DNA of 64,000 bases from Anderseniella sp. Alg231-50 (GTDB lineage: Bacteria > Pseudomonadota > Alphaproteobacteria > Rhizobiales > Aestuariivirgaceae): NCBI RefSeq assembly GCF_900149695.1, contig NZ_LT703006.1, positions 248,001-312,000 of the forward strand, given 5' to 3'. Shown one piece after another: positions 46,266 through 56,665 of the stretch. The notes below the pieces were generated by a model. It saw nothing but the letters and a program-made list of their open reading frames with translations. It did not search any database and was not told where the DNA came from. Numbering within the stretch: position 1 is the first letter of the stretch; the number at the start of each line of letters is the position of its first letter. The position numbers and the translations under genes were made by a program.

Positions 46266-47396
46266 CTACGGCTCCGCCCGGTCAACAAACACCTTGAGCC
46301 GGTCGCTGGGAATTTCAATGCGCATGCGCCCGCCGAGTTGGATGTCCATGCGTCGCACCGCGTTGATGGAAAAGTCCGCCACGATCTGGCCTGCGCCCAG
46401 ATCAGCACTGCTCAGCCTGGTGCGCCAGAACGAGCCTAGAAATTCCATCTCGTCGACAGTGGTTTCAACCGTATTGCCCGGCTCGCCGATCTTATCCGGC
46501 GCACCCGGTGAGCGCGCACCGTCGCCATGTGGAATGATATCCTCGGGCCGGATGACCGCGATCACATCCACGCCGTCGGTGTGGGAGTGGGCTGCACTGG
46601 CAAACCTGCGCTTGCCGATTTTGACGCCCTTGCCCTTCTTGTCCGCTACACAGTCGAGCTGGTTTGTCTCGCCGATAAAGTCGGCCACAAACAGCGATAC
46701 CGGTTCGCGATAAACGTCCGTCGGCGTACCGACCTGCTCGATGACGCCATGGTTCATCACCACGATGCGATCCGCCATGGCAAGCGCTTCTTCCTGGTCA
46801 TGTGTCACCATGATGGTGGTCACGCCCAGCTTGCGCTGCAGATCTTTCACTTCATGGCGCAGATGCACGCGGACCTTGGCATCCAGCGCAGACAGAGGTT
46901 CGTCCAGCAACAACAAGCCCGGCGACATGGCAATGGCTCGCGCCAGCGCAATGCGTTGCTGCTGACCGCCGGACAATTGCGCCGGATACTTCTTTGCCTG
47001 TTCCGGCAGCCCGACCAGCGCCAGCAGTTCCGCCACCCGCTTGTCGATGTCGGGCCTGGCGATACCGGAATTTTCCAGCCCGAAGGCGATGTTCTTTTCA
47101 ACCGTCAGGTTGGGGAACAGGGCATAGGACTGGAACACGATGCCGAAATCACGTTCTGACGGCGGCAGGGCGGAAATGTCCTTGCCGTCCTGGAAGACCG
47201 CTCCGGTGGTCTGGATGTCCAGCCCGGCAATGGCCCTGAGCAAGGTGGTCTTGCCGCAACCCGACGGGCCCAGGAAGCACACAAACTCGCCCCGGTTCAC
47301 CTCGAGCGAAATATCCTTCAGCGCAAAGAAGTCGCCAAACGCCTTCCAGACATTTTCGATCTTCAGGTAGGTTTCCGCTGTACTTGCCTGCCCCAT
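46266..47396 (-). CDS. phnT: 2-aminoethylphosphonate ABC transporter ATPase
   Basis: A 376-aa importer ATPase. Walker A is LGPSGCGKTTLLRA, the signature LSGGQQQRIALARA, Walker B LLLLDEPLSALDA, and switch His in VTHDQEEALAMADR. A C-terminal TOBE-type regulatory domain starts after about residue 235. The ATG at 47396 with GGGGAAA upstream is preferred over upstream in-frame ATGs. It serves the adjacent fused permease and PhnS. Confidence 0.9.
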   Translation of the reverse strand: MGQASTAETYLKIENVWKAFGDFFALKDISLEVNRGEFVCFLGPSGCGKTTLLRAIAGLDIQTTGAVFQDGKDISALPPSERDFGIVFQSYALFPNLTVEKNIAFGLENSGIARPDIDKRVAELLALVGLPEQAKKYPAQLSGGQQQRIALARAIAMSPGLLLLDEPLSALDAKVRVHLRHEVKDLQRKLGVTTIMVTHDQEEALAMADRIVVMNHGVIEQVGTPTDVYREPVSLFVADFIGETNQLDCVADKKGKGVKIGKRRFASAAHSHTDGVDVIAVIRPEDIIPHGDGARSPGAPDKIGEPGNTVETTVDEMEFLGSFWRTRLSSADLGAGQIVADFSINAVRRMDIQLGGRMRIEIPSDRLKVFVDRAEP

Positions 47397-47458
47397 GTCG
47401 TTTCCCCGAACAGCCGCCATTTTGCAGCATCCGTTCGATGCCACAATAACACAAGTTC

Positions 47459-47487
47459 AGAGGCACCGGCGATGAACCGGTGCCTCT
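47459..47487. other. Intercistronic hairpin between phnS and phnT
   Basis: AGAGGCACCGG and CCGGTGCCTCT form an 11-bp perfect stem around a 7-nt loop, directly after the phnS stop. No T-run follows in the operon direction, so it is more likely a 3'-stabilising or attenuating structure, raising PhnS over the transporter parts. Confidence 0.65.
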
Positions 47488-47502
47488 TCATCAGTTTGCT
47501 TG

Positions 47503-48528
47503 TTAGCCCTTCGGCTCTGACTTGGAATCGTAGCGCTTCTGCCACTCGTCCAGAATTGCCTTGCGGTTGTTTGCGGCAAATTCGAAGTCATTGTCGATCA
47601 TCTTCTCCAGCAGGTTGGCCGGGAAGTGTTCAACAGGCTTGGCAACGCCGGGATATGCAACAACGGCGTAGCCGGAATTGTACATCTCGTTGGCCTTCTT
47701 GGTGACCGTCCAGTCAGCCAGCGTCTTGGCATCCGCCAGGTTGTCGGTACCGGCGACAATTGCTGTTGCCTCCATATCCCAGCCGACACCTTCTTCAGGC
47801 ACGATGATATCAAGCGGTGCGCCGGCGGCTTTTGACTTGGCACCACGGAAGGCGAAGGACACACCGATCGGAATTTCACCGGCTGCCGCCATCTTGCACG
47901 GCTTGGAACCGGAATGGGTGTACGCAGCAATGTTGGCGTGCAGGCCGTCCATGAAGGCCCAGCCGTCCTTTTCACCGAACATCTGCAGCCAGCTGGAGAC
48001 ATCGAGGAAACCGGTACCGGACGAATTCGGATTCGGCATGATCACATGGCCCTTGTATTCGGCCTTGGTCAGGTCCTTCCAGGTTTTCGGCGCGGTCAGC
48101 CCGAGCTTGCCGGCTTCAACCGTGTTGAGGCAAACCGAAGCAACCCAGGCGTCCATGCCGGTCCAGGTTGGTGGCGTGCTCTTGTCGACAAATTTCGGAT
48201 CGAGTTTTTCGACGCCCTTGGGAGCGTATGCCTCCAGCATGCCTTCGGATTTCAGCAACAGCAGCGAAGTTGCCGCCAGGCCCCAGACCACATCAGCCTG
48301 CGGGTTGTTCTTTTCCGCCAGCAGTTTCGCTGTCACCACACCGGTTGAATCGCGTACCCAGTTGATCTTGATATCAGGATGATCGGCATTGAATGCTTCG
48401 GCATATTTCTTGAGGTCTTCAGCCTCGATTGCAGTGTAAACGGTCAGTTCACCGGCCACAGCCGCTGAAATCGACATAACCCCAACAGCAACCCCGGCCA
48501 AAAGTCCACCAGCAAGTTTCTTTAACAT
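47503..48528 (-). CDS. phnS: 2-aminoethylphosphonate-binding periplasmic protein
   Basis: A 341-aa type II periplasmic binding protein. Signal peptide residues 1-25 (MLKKLAGGLLAGVAVGVMS, cut near AVA). The mature protein starts GELTVYTAIEAEDLKKYAEAF and keeps the family segment INWVRDSTGVVTAKLLAEKNNPQADVVWGLAATS, as in iron(III)/2-AEP-binding proteins. A perfect AAGGAGG site precedes the ATG. It is first gene of the importer operon; an ATCGATA motif lies about 125 bp upstream. 2-AEP is the probable ligand from the context and family. Confidence 0.9.
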   Translation of the reverse strand: MLKKLAGGLLAGVAVGVMSISAAVAGELTVYTAIEAEDLKKYAEAFNADHPDIKINWVRDSTGVVTAKLLAEKNNPQADVVWGLAATSLLLLKSEGMLEAYAPKGVEKLDPKFVDKSTPPTWTGMDAWVASVCLNTVEAGKLGLTAPKTWKDLTKAEYKGHVIMPNPNSSGTGFLDVSSWLQMFGEKDGWAFMDGLHANIAAYTHSGSKPCKMAAAGEIPIGVSFAFRGAKSKAAGAPLDIIVPEEGVGWDMEATAIVAGTDNLADAKTLADWTVTKKANEMYNSGYAVVAYPGVAKPVEHFPANLLEKMIDNDFEFAANNRKAILDEWQKRYDSKSEPKG

Positions 48529-48653
48529 GACACCTCCTTGTCAGCGCATGATTTGTATCGTCAAGCAGGTCGGCAACCATGCGTAGCCACCACCCAAAAT
48601 TCGTTTTTGCCTGCTCCCCGCCAGATATGGTTGCGTTATGTGACAGATAAATG

Positions 48654-48666
48654 AAATCGATAATAA
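48654..48666. promoter_or_regulatory. ATCGATA motif upstream of phnS
   Basis: AAATCGATAATAA, about 125-140 bp before the phnS start and just after phnZ on the same strand. It shares the AAATCGATA core with the site upstream of phnW. Confidence 0.4.
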
Positions 48667-48705
48667 TGATGCAACGCCTGTTTTAATTTATAGGTCAGAA
48701 TATCA

Positions 48706-50525
<1,820 letters not shown>

Positions 50526-50528
50526 TCA

Positions 50529-51428
50529 TCACCAGCCAAACTCGGATGCATCAGGCGCTTCGCCGGCGGCAATTTCCAATGGAATGCCTTCGATCTCTGC
50601 CGCCATATGAGTGAACGACGAAAACGCACTGCCAATTATCCTGTCGGTTCTGGACAGGCAGAACAGATCGATCACGGCATCCTTGATTGCCTGCGGATTG
50701 TCTCTGGCCCTGCTCTGTTTCGGGTGAGTGACGATCCTGTCGCCAAAGGTACGCTTCAGCAACTCGTCTTCACTTTCATCATCCGTCGCCACAAAAAACG
50801 TCTCGCAGTCGGTTTCCTGCAGCTGTTTTTTCATCTTTTCGATGAACATGGAAGTTGGACTGTACTTTATCGATGGACCGTGATCAGTCCGCCTGATGTG
50901 AACCCCGACACAGTTTTGGAATTCAGCGCACTGGTTGTCGATCACCTGCTGCAGCGCCGGTGTCGGCCTGAACAATCGCTTGATGCCGTAGGGACGAAAG
51001 AACCGGCACAAAGTTTTGAAATATAATCGCTTGCGACCCTTGAGCTGACGAAAATCGAACTCCGCCTTTACCAGGTCCCTGATATCCTTCTCCAGGCAAT
51101 ATGAACGCGGGCGCCGCACATCCAGCGCCCTGCCGATCCTGGCCCGATTGAGCTTCAGAAAACCCGATGTGAACTCCTCCAGTTTGCAAATTTCCTCCGG
51201 TGTCTGGAACAGATCGCAATACGAAGAGCCGATACGGCTGTGGATGCGCCATAATACGTGGACGGGCAATCCGATATCATGGCCAAGTGCTACTGCGCTG
51301 TCGATGGCACGGAGCCTGTTGCACAATCCCCCAATTGGCTCGATCGTCAGCATCGCTGTAAGCAGTCCCTGGTAATTGAGCCGCCATAAAAAGTCGTGGT
51401 CCGGCTTTGTGGATATGGATTGATCCAT
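50529..51428 (-). CDS. Fucosyltransferase-like (GT23/NodZ-related) protein
   Basis: A 299-aa protein with the two segments usual for the NodZ/FUT8/O-fucosyltransferase superfamily: an N-terminal nucleotide-sugar loop GGLCNRLRAIDSAVALG (33-49) and VGVHIRRTDHG (174-184), in which the Arg residues bind GDP-sugar. DLFCLSRTDRIIGSAFSSFT towards the C-terminus matches the third conserved region. No signal peptide. Acceptor unknown: lipopolysaccharide, capsule or a small molecule are all possible. It is divergent from the hydroxylase-hydrolase-exporter operon, 280 bp apart. The start could also be Met26. Confidence 0.68.
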   Translation of the reverse strand: MDQSISTKPDHDFLWRLNYQGLLTAMLTIEPIGGLCNRLRAIDSAVALGHDIGLPVHVLWRIHSRIGSSYCDLFQTPEEICKLEEFTSGFLKLNRARIGRALDVRRPRSYCLEKDIRDLVKAEFDFRQLKGRKRLYFKTLCRFFRPYGIKRLFRPTPALQQVIDNQCAEFQNCVGVHIRRTDHGPSIKYSPTSMFIEKMKKQLQETDCETFFVATDDESEDELLKRTFGDRIVTHPKQSRARDNPQAIKDAVIDLFCLSRTDRIIGSAFSSFTHMAAEIEGIPLEIAAGEAPDASEFGW

Positions 51429-51713
51429 GACCTCTGATCACGTGCGCGCACGTTACACACAAACAAACCCGATTTGTAAGTGAGCACAATCGTTTTCCCT
51501 GTCATTTCATCGACTTCGAGCCGACATCGCCGCGCACCTCACCTCCCAACATGAACAAGCGATTAAACTCAGGTTAACACAAACTAATTTTGACGTTAAA
51601 AAACAATGACTTAATTGACTTTCACGCCTGTTCGAAACACCTTTCGTCACGCTCCACCGGCATACCGATCCTTAAACAATGAACCATCACACCCGGGGCG
51701 AAAGGAGTTAATG

Positions 51714-52286
51714 ATGAAGTATTTTAACTGCCTGAAAACCGAAGTAGACCCAAAACCGTTTCTCGATGAGATAACGGGGATAGATGGCGCGTGGGACCAG
51801 TCCACCGGGCGGCAGGACAAGATCCAGGTGCAACGTGAAGCACTTGCCATTCCGCTGCGCGGCCTGCGCAAGTCAGCCATCGGCGACCGCAAACGGCGCG
51901 ATGTCCACGAAAGTCGCTGGACCACCGGATCGAAGCCCTATGTCGTCGCGCGCCGCTTCCTCGAACAGTTCGCCGCAGAACAGGACAGCATTCTGGGTCG
52001 TGCGAAAATCGTCTGCCTGCCGGCGGGAAAACGCGTCTATCCGCATATCGACCGCGGCGAGTATTACCGTGTCCGCAACCGCTATCACCTTGTCCTGCAA
52101 TCCGCCACAGGCTCATGGCTGAAGGCCGAGGATGAAGAAGTACGGATGAAACAGGGCGAGCTGTGGTGGTTTGACAATGACCAGATGCACGAGGCTTTCA
52201 ACGATGGCGACCAGGATCGCATTCACATGATCTTTGACATGCTCCCGGCCAAACGTGCTCAAGAGGTCTTCGGCACCGCGGCCTGA
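51714..52286 (+). CDS. Aspartyl/asparaginyl beta-hydroxylase-family protein
   Basis: A 190-aa Fe(II)/2-oxoglutarate-dependent oxygenase of the Asp/Asn beta-hydroxylase fold. The metal site is His111-x-Asp113 (VYPHIDRGEYY) with His159 (NDQMHEAFN), and Arg169 (DRIHMIFD) may bind 2-oxoglutarate. The second of two adjacent ATGs (51714) is 6 nt behind GGAG; the ATG at 51711 is possible. It is the first of three closely spaced plus-strand genes; the hydrolase starts 21 bp after it. Substrate unknown: the family acts on proteins, peptides and small amino-acid units. Confidence 0.8.
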   Translation: MKYFNCLKTEVDPKPFLDEITGIDGAWDQSTGRQDKIQVQREALAIPLRGLRKSAIGDRKRRDVHESRWTTGSKPYVVARRFLEQFAAEQDSILGRAKIVCLPAGKRVYPHIDRGEYYRVRNRYHLVLQSATGSWLKAEDEEVRMKQGELWWFDNDQMHEAFNDGDQDRIHMIFDMLPAKRAQEVFGTAA

Positions 52287-52307
52287 GTCCCGGAAAGGAC
52301 AAACCCC

Positions 52308-53207
52308 ATGTTAAACGCTGCTCCCGCCACGCAGCTATCGGCGCGTACATTCTTGCTGACGCACCGGTCGGCGAAAGGTGATGACGATCTTTCCTGCTGG
52401 CTTGCGTTGCCCGATACGATTTCAGACGCCTTACCGCCCCTGGTTGCGGTTCACGGTATCCGCCGCGAAGCCGATGCCCAGGCGGAGTTTTTTGGCGAAC
52501 GGGCAACCGCACTGGGCCGCCCCGTCATTGCTCCCCTGTTTGAAAGGGAGCGCTGGCCGCGTTATCAGCAGGCTGTCCGCCGCGGCCGTGCCGATCTGGC
52601 GCTGCTGCGGCTGATGACAGAGCTTCAGGACACCGGGCTCTGGCGAACAAAAAAGTTCGACCTGTTCGGGTTTTCCGGCGGCGCACAATTCGCCCATCGC
52701 TTTGCCATGCTGCACCCGGCCGTCATATCGCGCCTGATCATCTCGTCCGCAGGCTGGTATACGTTTCCCGACGATGCCGCCTTCCCATACGGACTGGCAC
52801 CGCGTCCCGGACGTTCTGCCAGCTGGGCCCCCCGCCTGACGGCCCAACTCGACCAGTTTCTGGCCTTGCCCATGCATGTCTGCGTGGGTGCACAGGACAA
52901 CACGCCCGACCGCAATACGAGGTCCGGCCCGGATATCAACGCTCAGCAGGGCCTGCACCGGCGGGCCCGCGCTATCCGCTGGGCCGAGACGGTTCGCTCG
53001 GCGGCACAGGCACGAAACATACGCCCCTCGATAGAATTTGTGGCGCTGCCGTCGTGCGGCCACAACTTTCGCAACTGCATCACCCGCGGCGGGCTCGACA
53101 CGATCGTCGTGCCTGACCGGGCAATGCTCACCCAGGTCAAAACCTGCAGTGGCAATTGCGGACAATGTTCAATGGCGGACGCAGCTGAGGAAGGATCGAT
53201 CATATGA
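52308..53207 (+). CDS. Alpha/beta hydrolase
   Basis: A 299-aa alpha/beta hydrolase. The nucleophile elbow is DLFGFSGGAQFAHRFAML, and the late catalytic His is probably in LPSCGHNFRNCI. The middle segment (AFPYGLAPRPGRSASWAPRLTAQLDQFLALPMHVCVGAQDN) is close to PHB-depolymerase/ esterase-type proteins. The C-terminus is Cys-rich (TCSGNCGQCSMAD), unusual for the family. The stop overlaps the exporter start by 4 bp (ATGA), so the two proteins are coupled. Confidence 0.78.
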   Translation: MLNAAPATQLSARTFLLTHRSAKGDDDLSCWLALPDTISDALPPLVAVHGIRREADAQAEFFGERATALGRPVIAPLFERERWPRYQQAVRRGRADLALLRLMTELQDTGLWRTKKFDLFGFSGGAQFAHRFAMLHPAVISRLIISSAGWYTFPDDAAFPYGLAPRPGRSASWAPRLTAQLDQFLALPMHVCVGAQDNTPDRNTRSGPDINAQQGLHRRARAIRWAETVRSAAQARNIRPSIEFVALPSCGHNFRNCITRGGLDTIVVPDRAMLTQVKTCSGNCGQCSMADAAEEGSII

Positions 53208-54895
53208 GTGCCCTGCCCCCCATCACCGGTGAAGCCAGATGGCGCGGTATCTCGCTCGTTGTAGCACTGGCGCTTGGCCAGGCGGCAGCGGCAGGTATCG
53301 CTGCTTTCGCCACCCGTGACGTGTTCGCTGCGTTTCGCGATGCATCCACCGCTCTGCCTGTCCTCGCGCTCGGCCTGGTTGCCTCGGCCGGAATCGCCAT
53401 TGCCCTGTTGCGCTTCGGCGAGCGGGTGGTCGCAGAACAAGTAGGCCAGAACTACGCCGCATCTTTGCGGCTCAAACTGTTCAGGCACATGACCCGTGTG
53501 TCGGCCCGTGATCTGTCTGAACGCCGCAGCGGGGCGTTGTCACTGCGCTTTGTCGGTGACCTGGCCGCGGTGCGCGGATGGGTCAGTCTCGGCCTTGCCC
53601 GCATGATTTCCTCGCTCATCGTCCTGCCGGCGGCAACCGGCGCCCTGTTCTTGATGAATCCGGATTTAGGCATTGCCGCAGGTATACCAATCGCAATTGG
53701 CTTGACAGTGCTTGTTCTTGCCGGGCCACGGCTGGGACCTGCGCACAAGCGGCTGCGGTCGCGCCGCGCACGGCTTGCCGCAGATATGAGTGAACGCATT
53801 CCGCATGCGCCGGAACTTCGCCTGCTGGGCCGGGTGCGTACCGAAACACGACAGATGGAGGACAAGACCGAAAAGCTGATCGACGCGGCGCTGGAACGCG
53901 CCCGTGGCGCGGCACTGTTGCGCGCCATACCGGATGCGGTATCGGGAGTTGCGGCTGCCAGTGTCTTCCTGGTGGCCCTGCACAGCGGCGCACCGGGCGC
54001 AGAGGCGGCAGGCGCACTGGCGGCCGTCGGGCTGATGGTCCAGCCAATGCGGGATCTTGCGGGTGTCTGGGACCGTCACCGGGCCTGGCGTGTCGCACGC
54101 GACAAGTGTGCTGCGCTTCTTGCCGTTCCCAAGCTAGTCGGCAAAGACCAGGCTGACAGGCAACCTTTGGCAAACCAGGCCCAGCGCTTGCGCTTTGAAG
54201 CGGTGACCTCCGGCGCCTTGTCCAATTTCAGCGTGACCGCAGAACCGGGACGCAGGATCGCAGTGATCGGACCAAATGGTGCGGGCAAGTCAACGCTGCT
54301 CAGCCTCGCGGCCGGACTGGAACTGCCCGCATCGGGCAACGTTACGGTTGGTGGCCTTATGGCCACCGGCCTGACCGCCCGCGAACGCCGCAGGCTGATC
54401 GCTCTTGTTGGAACAAGGTCGCCAATCCTGGCCGGTTCCATGCGCCGTGCCCTGACCATGGGATCCGACGACAGGCCGGATGATGCCGCCATTGTGGCCC
54501 AGGCACAGGCATTCGGACTGGCACAGGTTCTGGACCGCATCGGCGGGCTGGATGGCAAGGTATCGGAGGCCGGGCGCAATCTTTCGGCAGGCGAGATACG
54601 CCGCGTGTTGCTGACCCGCGCGGCGCTGTCTCGACCGGGTCTGCTGCTGCTGGACGAACCCGATGATGCACTGGACCAGGACGGCCCCGGTCTTGTTGAC
54701 CAGTTGATCCGCGAGTGCGGTGCGACGACGCTGGTTGTGACCCACAACCTGGAAATTGCTGCCTCCATGGACGAGGTCTGGGTGGTCGAGGACGGTGACC
54801 TGGTCGAGGTCGGCGAACCGGATGACGGCATTGTCACCCGGTTCGTTCAGCGCCAGGACATCATCGACCGTGTAGTCGCGGCCATGCCTGCCTGA
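53204..54895 (+). CDS. ABC exporter (fused membrane and ATPase domains)
   Basis: A 563-aa half-transporter with about six membrane helices (1-300) and a C-terminal ATPase. Walker A is IGPNGAGKSTLLSL, the signature LSAGEIRRVLLTRA, Walker B LLLLDEPDDALD and the switch His in VVTHNLEIA. The Q-loop position shows VGTRSPILAGS where Gln is usual, so the key Gln is absent. It is coupled to the hydrolase and presumably exports the product, or a substrate, of the operon. Whether it forms a homodimer is not known. Confidence 0.85.
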   Translation: MSALPPITGEARWRGISLVVALALGQAAAAGIAAFATRDVFAAFRDASTALPVLALGLVASAGIAIALLRFGERVVAEQVGQNYAASLRLKLFRHMTRVSARDLSERRSGALSLRFVGDLAAVRGWVSLGLARMISSLIVLPAATGALFLMNPDLGIAAGIPIAIGLTVLVLAGPRLGPAHKRLRSRRARLAADMSERIPHAPELRLLGRVRTETRQMEDKTEKLIDAALERARGAALLRAIPDAVSGVAAASVFLVALHSGAPGAEAAGALAAVGLMVQPMRDLAGVWDRHRAWRVARDKCAALLAVPKLVGKDQADRQPLANQAQRLRFEAVTSGALSNFSVTAEPGRRIAVIGPNGAGKSTLLSLAAGLELPASGNVTVGGLMATGLTARERRRLIALVGTRSPILAGSMRRALTMGSDDRPDDAAIVAQAQAFGLAQVLDRIGGLDGKVSEAGRNLSAGEIRRVLLTRAALSRPGLLLLDEPDDALDQDGPGLVDQLIRECGATTLVVTHNLEIAASMDEVWVVEDGDLVEVGEPDDGIVTRFVQRQDIIDRVVAAMPA

Positions 54896-54992
54896 TACTG
54901 CCTGACGCAGGTCCTGCTATTGACCTCCATCAATCTGTGCTCATGACAACGCTGCCATAATAAGGCTTTCTCAACTCAACGGAGCCCGCCCG

Positions 54993-55841
54993 GTGGACAG
55001 CTACAAGACTATTCTCATCATTTTCCGCTCACCCCAACAGGCGGAGCATTTGTGCCTGCTCGCCGACGGCCTGGCCAGCATTTGGCAATCCCACGTGCTG
55101 GGTTTTCACGCCAGGCCCGGTGTTTCCGTCAATGTGGGCCTGCGAGGCAGTGAACTGAAGGAATGGCTCGACGCCAAGCGCAGGTTCATCAATGAACAGG
55201 AAGCGAACACAAAAGCCATCTTCGAGCATTACGCATCACAGTCCGGGCAAAACTGGCAATGGCGAACCTTGGATGCCGACCTGATGTCGGGTGGTGATAC
55301 GGCGTTGGATCTGGCCAAGTGTGCGGACCTCGTGCTGATCAACCGGCTGGAGCACGGCTCCACTCTCATGAACCCTGACATGACCCTGGAACAACTGATG
55401 TTCGAAACCGGCCGACCGGTGATAGTCGTGCCGCAAAACTACAGTGGCCGGAAAACAGGACAGCGGATTGTTATCGCCTGGAACGGAACTCGCGAAGCCT
55501 CACGCGCGGCCTTCGACGCCCTGCCACTGGTGTCAAATACATCATCTGACTGTGTTCGCCTGGTCTGTCCGCCGGTGCCTGAAAACAGCTCCCGGCAACT
55601 GCCGCAGGGTGCTGATCTGGCCGAGGCACTTGCCCGTCACGGTGTCGAACCGGAGATCAAACCGTTGCCGGGCCGGCATGCCGACGCTGGCGCGGAGATA
55701 CTGGCGGAATGTGAGGAATTCGACGCTGACCTGCTGGCCATGGGTGCCTACGGACATTCACGCCTCAGGGAATATGTTTTCGGCGGCGCCACCGAGACAA
55801 TTCTGAACGATGCAAGCATACCTGTCCTGCTGTCGCGTTAG
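54993..55841 (+). CDS. Tandem universal stress protein
   Basis: A 282-aa protein of two UspA domains. The first (1-140) is degenerate; the second ends with the ATP-binding pattern GAYGHSRLREYVFGGATETIL and NDASIPVLLSR. The GTG start has GGAG eight bases upstream. Such doubled Usp proteins respond to redox or hypoxic stress; the surrounding DUF302, flavocytochrome and second Usp genes point the same way. Confidence 0.88.
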   Translation: MDSYKTILIIFRSPQQAEHLCLLADGLASIWQSHVLGFHARPGVSVNVGLRGSELKEWLDAKRRFINEQEANTKAIFEHYASQSGQNWQWRTLDADLMSGGDTALDLAKCADLVLINRLEHGSTLMNPDMTLEQLMFETGRPVIVVPQNYSGRKTGQRIVIAWNGTREASRAAFDALPLVSNTSSDCVRLVCPPVPENSSRQLPQGADLAEALARHGVEPEIKPLPGRHADAGAEILAECEEFDADLLAMGAYGHSRLREYVFGGATETILNDASIPVLLSR

Positions 55842-55937
55842 GCAATGGTGCGGTCAACCGGTTGATCCTGATCATGGACGCAACTGACCTGCGCCAGCAA
55901 AATGAAACCCATAGTGAAACAATCTGGGAGACCGGGC

Positions 55938-56435
55938 ATGAAATTCAACTTCACACTGGCCGGCATCGCACTGGCAGCGGCAGTCGCCGTTATGCCTGCA
56001 AGCGTGTCGGGCAGCGAACCAGCAAGCACCATAAAAACCGTCACCGGCGATTTTGACGAAGTGTTCGGAGATTTGCAGGACGCCGTCATCAACCGTGGTC
56101 TGGTCATCGACTATGTCGGCGACGTGGGAAAAATGCTGGAGCGCACGGCAGAAGCAGCCAAGGGGACGGCCTCCGCTGTACCATATCTGAATGCACGCTA
56201 CCTGCAATTCTGTTCAGCGGTCCTCACCCACGAGGCGACAGACGCCGATGTGCGCAACCTCGCCATGTGCCCATACGTTGTATTCGCATACGAGACACAG
56301 GCCGAGCCCGGCAGGATATCGGTGGGATACCGGCAGGTCACCTTGTCACCCACTGCCAAATCGCAAACCGCCCAGGCCAAGGTTCACGGTCTTCTTGAGG
56401 CAGTCGTAAGCGAAGCAGCCGGCGCAAACCCGTAA
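55938..56435 (+). CDS. Secreted DUF302-family protein
   Basis: A 165-aa protein with a signal peptide (MKFNFTLAGIALAAAVAVMP, cut near VSGSE) and a DUF302-like domain (IKTVTGDFDEVFGDLQDAVINRGLVIDYVGDVGKML). Two Cys residues, QFCSAVL and AMCPYVVF, may form a disulphide or a redox site. GGGAG before the ATG at 55938 supports the start. Function of DUF302 is unknown. Confidence 0.8.
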   Translation: MKFNFTLAGIALAAAVAVMPASVSGSEPASTIKTVTGDFDEVFGDLQDAVINRGLVIDYVGDVGKMLERTAEAAKGTASAVPYLNARYLQFCSAVLTHEATDADVRNLAMCPYVVFAYETQAEPGRISVGYRQVTLSPTAKSQTAQAKVHGLLEAVVSEAAGANP

Positions 56436-56563
56436 GAGAGGTTCGTCATGACGCAAGCTTATCGCCGTACCATCGATCACGGCCTGCACACCACCAACGA
56501 GTGGGCACACCATATGCGGAGACCGTATGAGTGCGAGCACCGTACCTGACAATCGAGTTGTCA

Positions 56564-56653
56564 TCAGAGGCGTAGCGCAAACACCAGGACGGCAGCCACC
56601 AACGCTGCATTGGTTACCCAGAACGCTGCCATAACCCGCGCATGCTGCGTCAT
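56564..56653 (-). CDS. 29-aa single-helix membrane peptide
   Basis: A short frame, MTQHARVMAAFWVTNAALVA then AVLVFALRL, forming one hydrophobic helix with a basic N-terminal side. The ATG is well placed after AGGGAGG. It lies 12 bp after the stop of the flavocytochrome gene on the same strand, so it is probably a small subunit or regulator of that membrane enzyme. Confidence 0.5.
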   Translation of the reverse strand: MTQHARVMAAFWVTNAALVAAVLVFALRL

Positions 56654-56665
56654 CCCTGTGCCTCC

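Noticed and set aside
56448-56549. 33-codon plus-strand frame after the DUF302 gene
   Set aside because: A weak AGAGAGG site precedes it, but it has no recognised features and overlaps no other signals; the minus-strand membrane peptide nearby is better supported.
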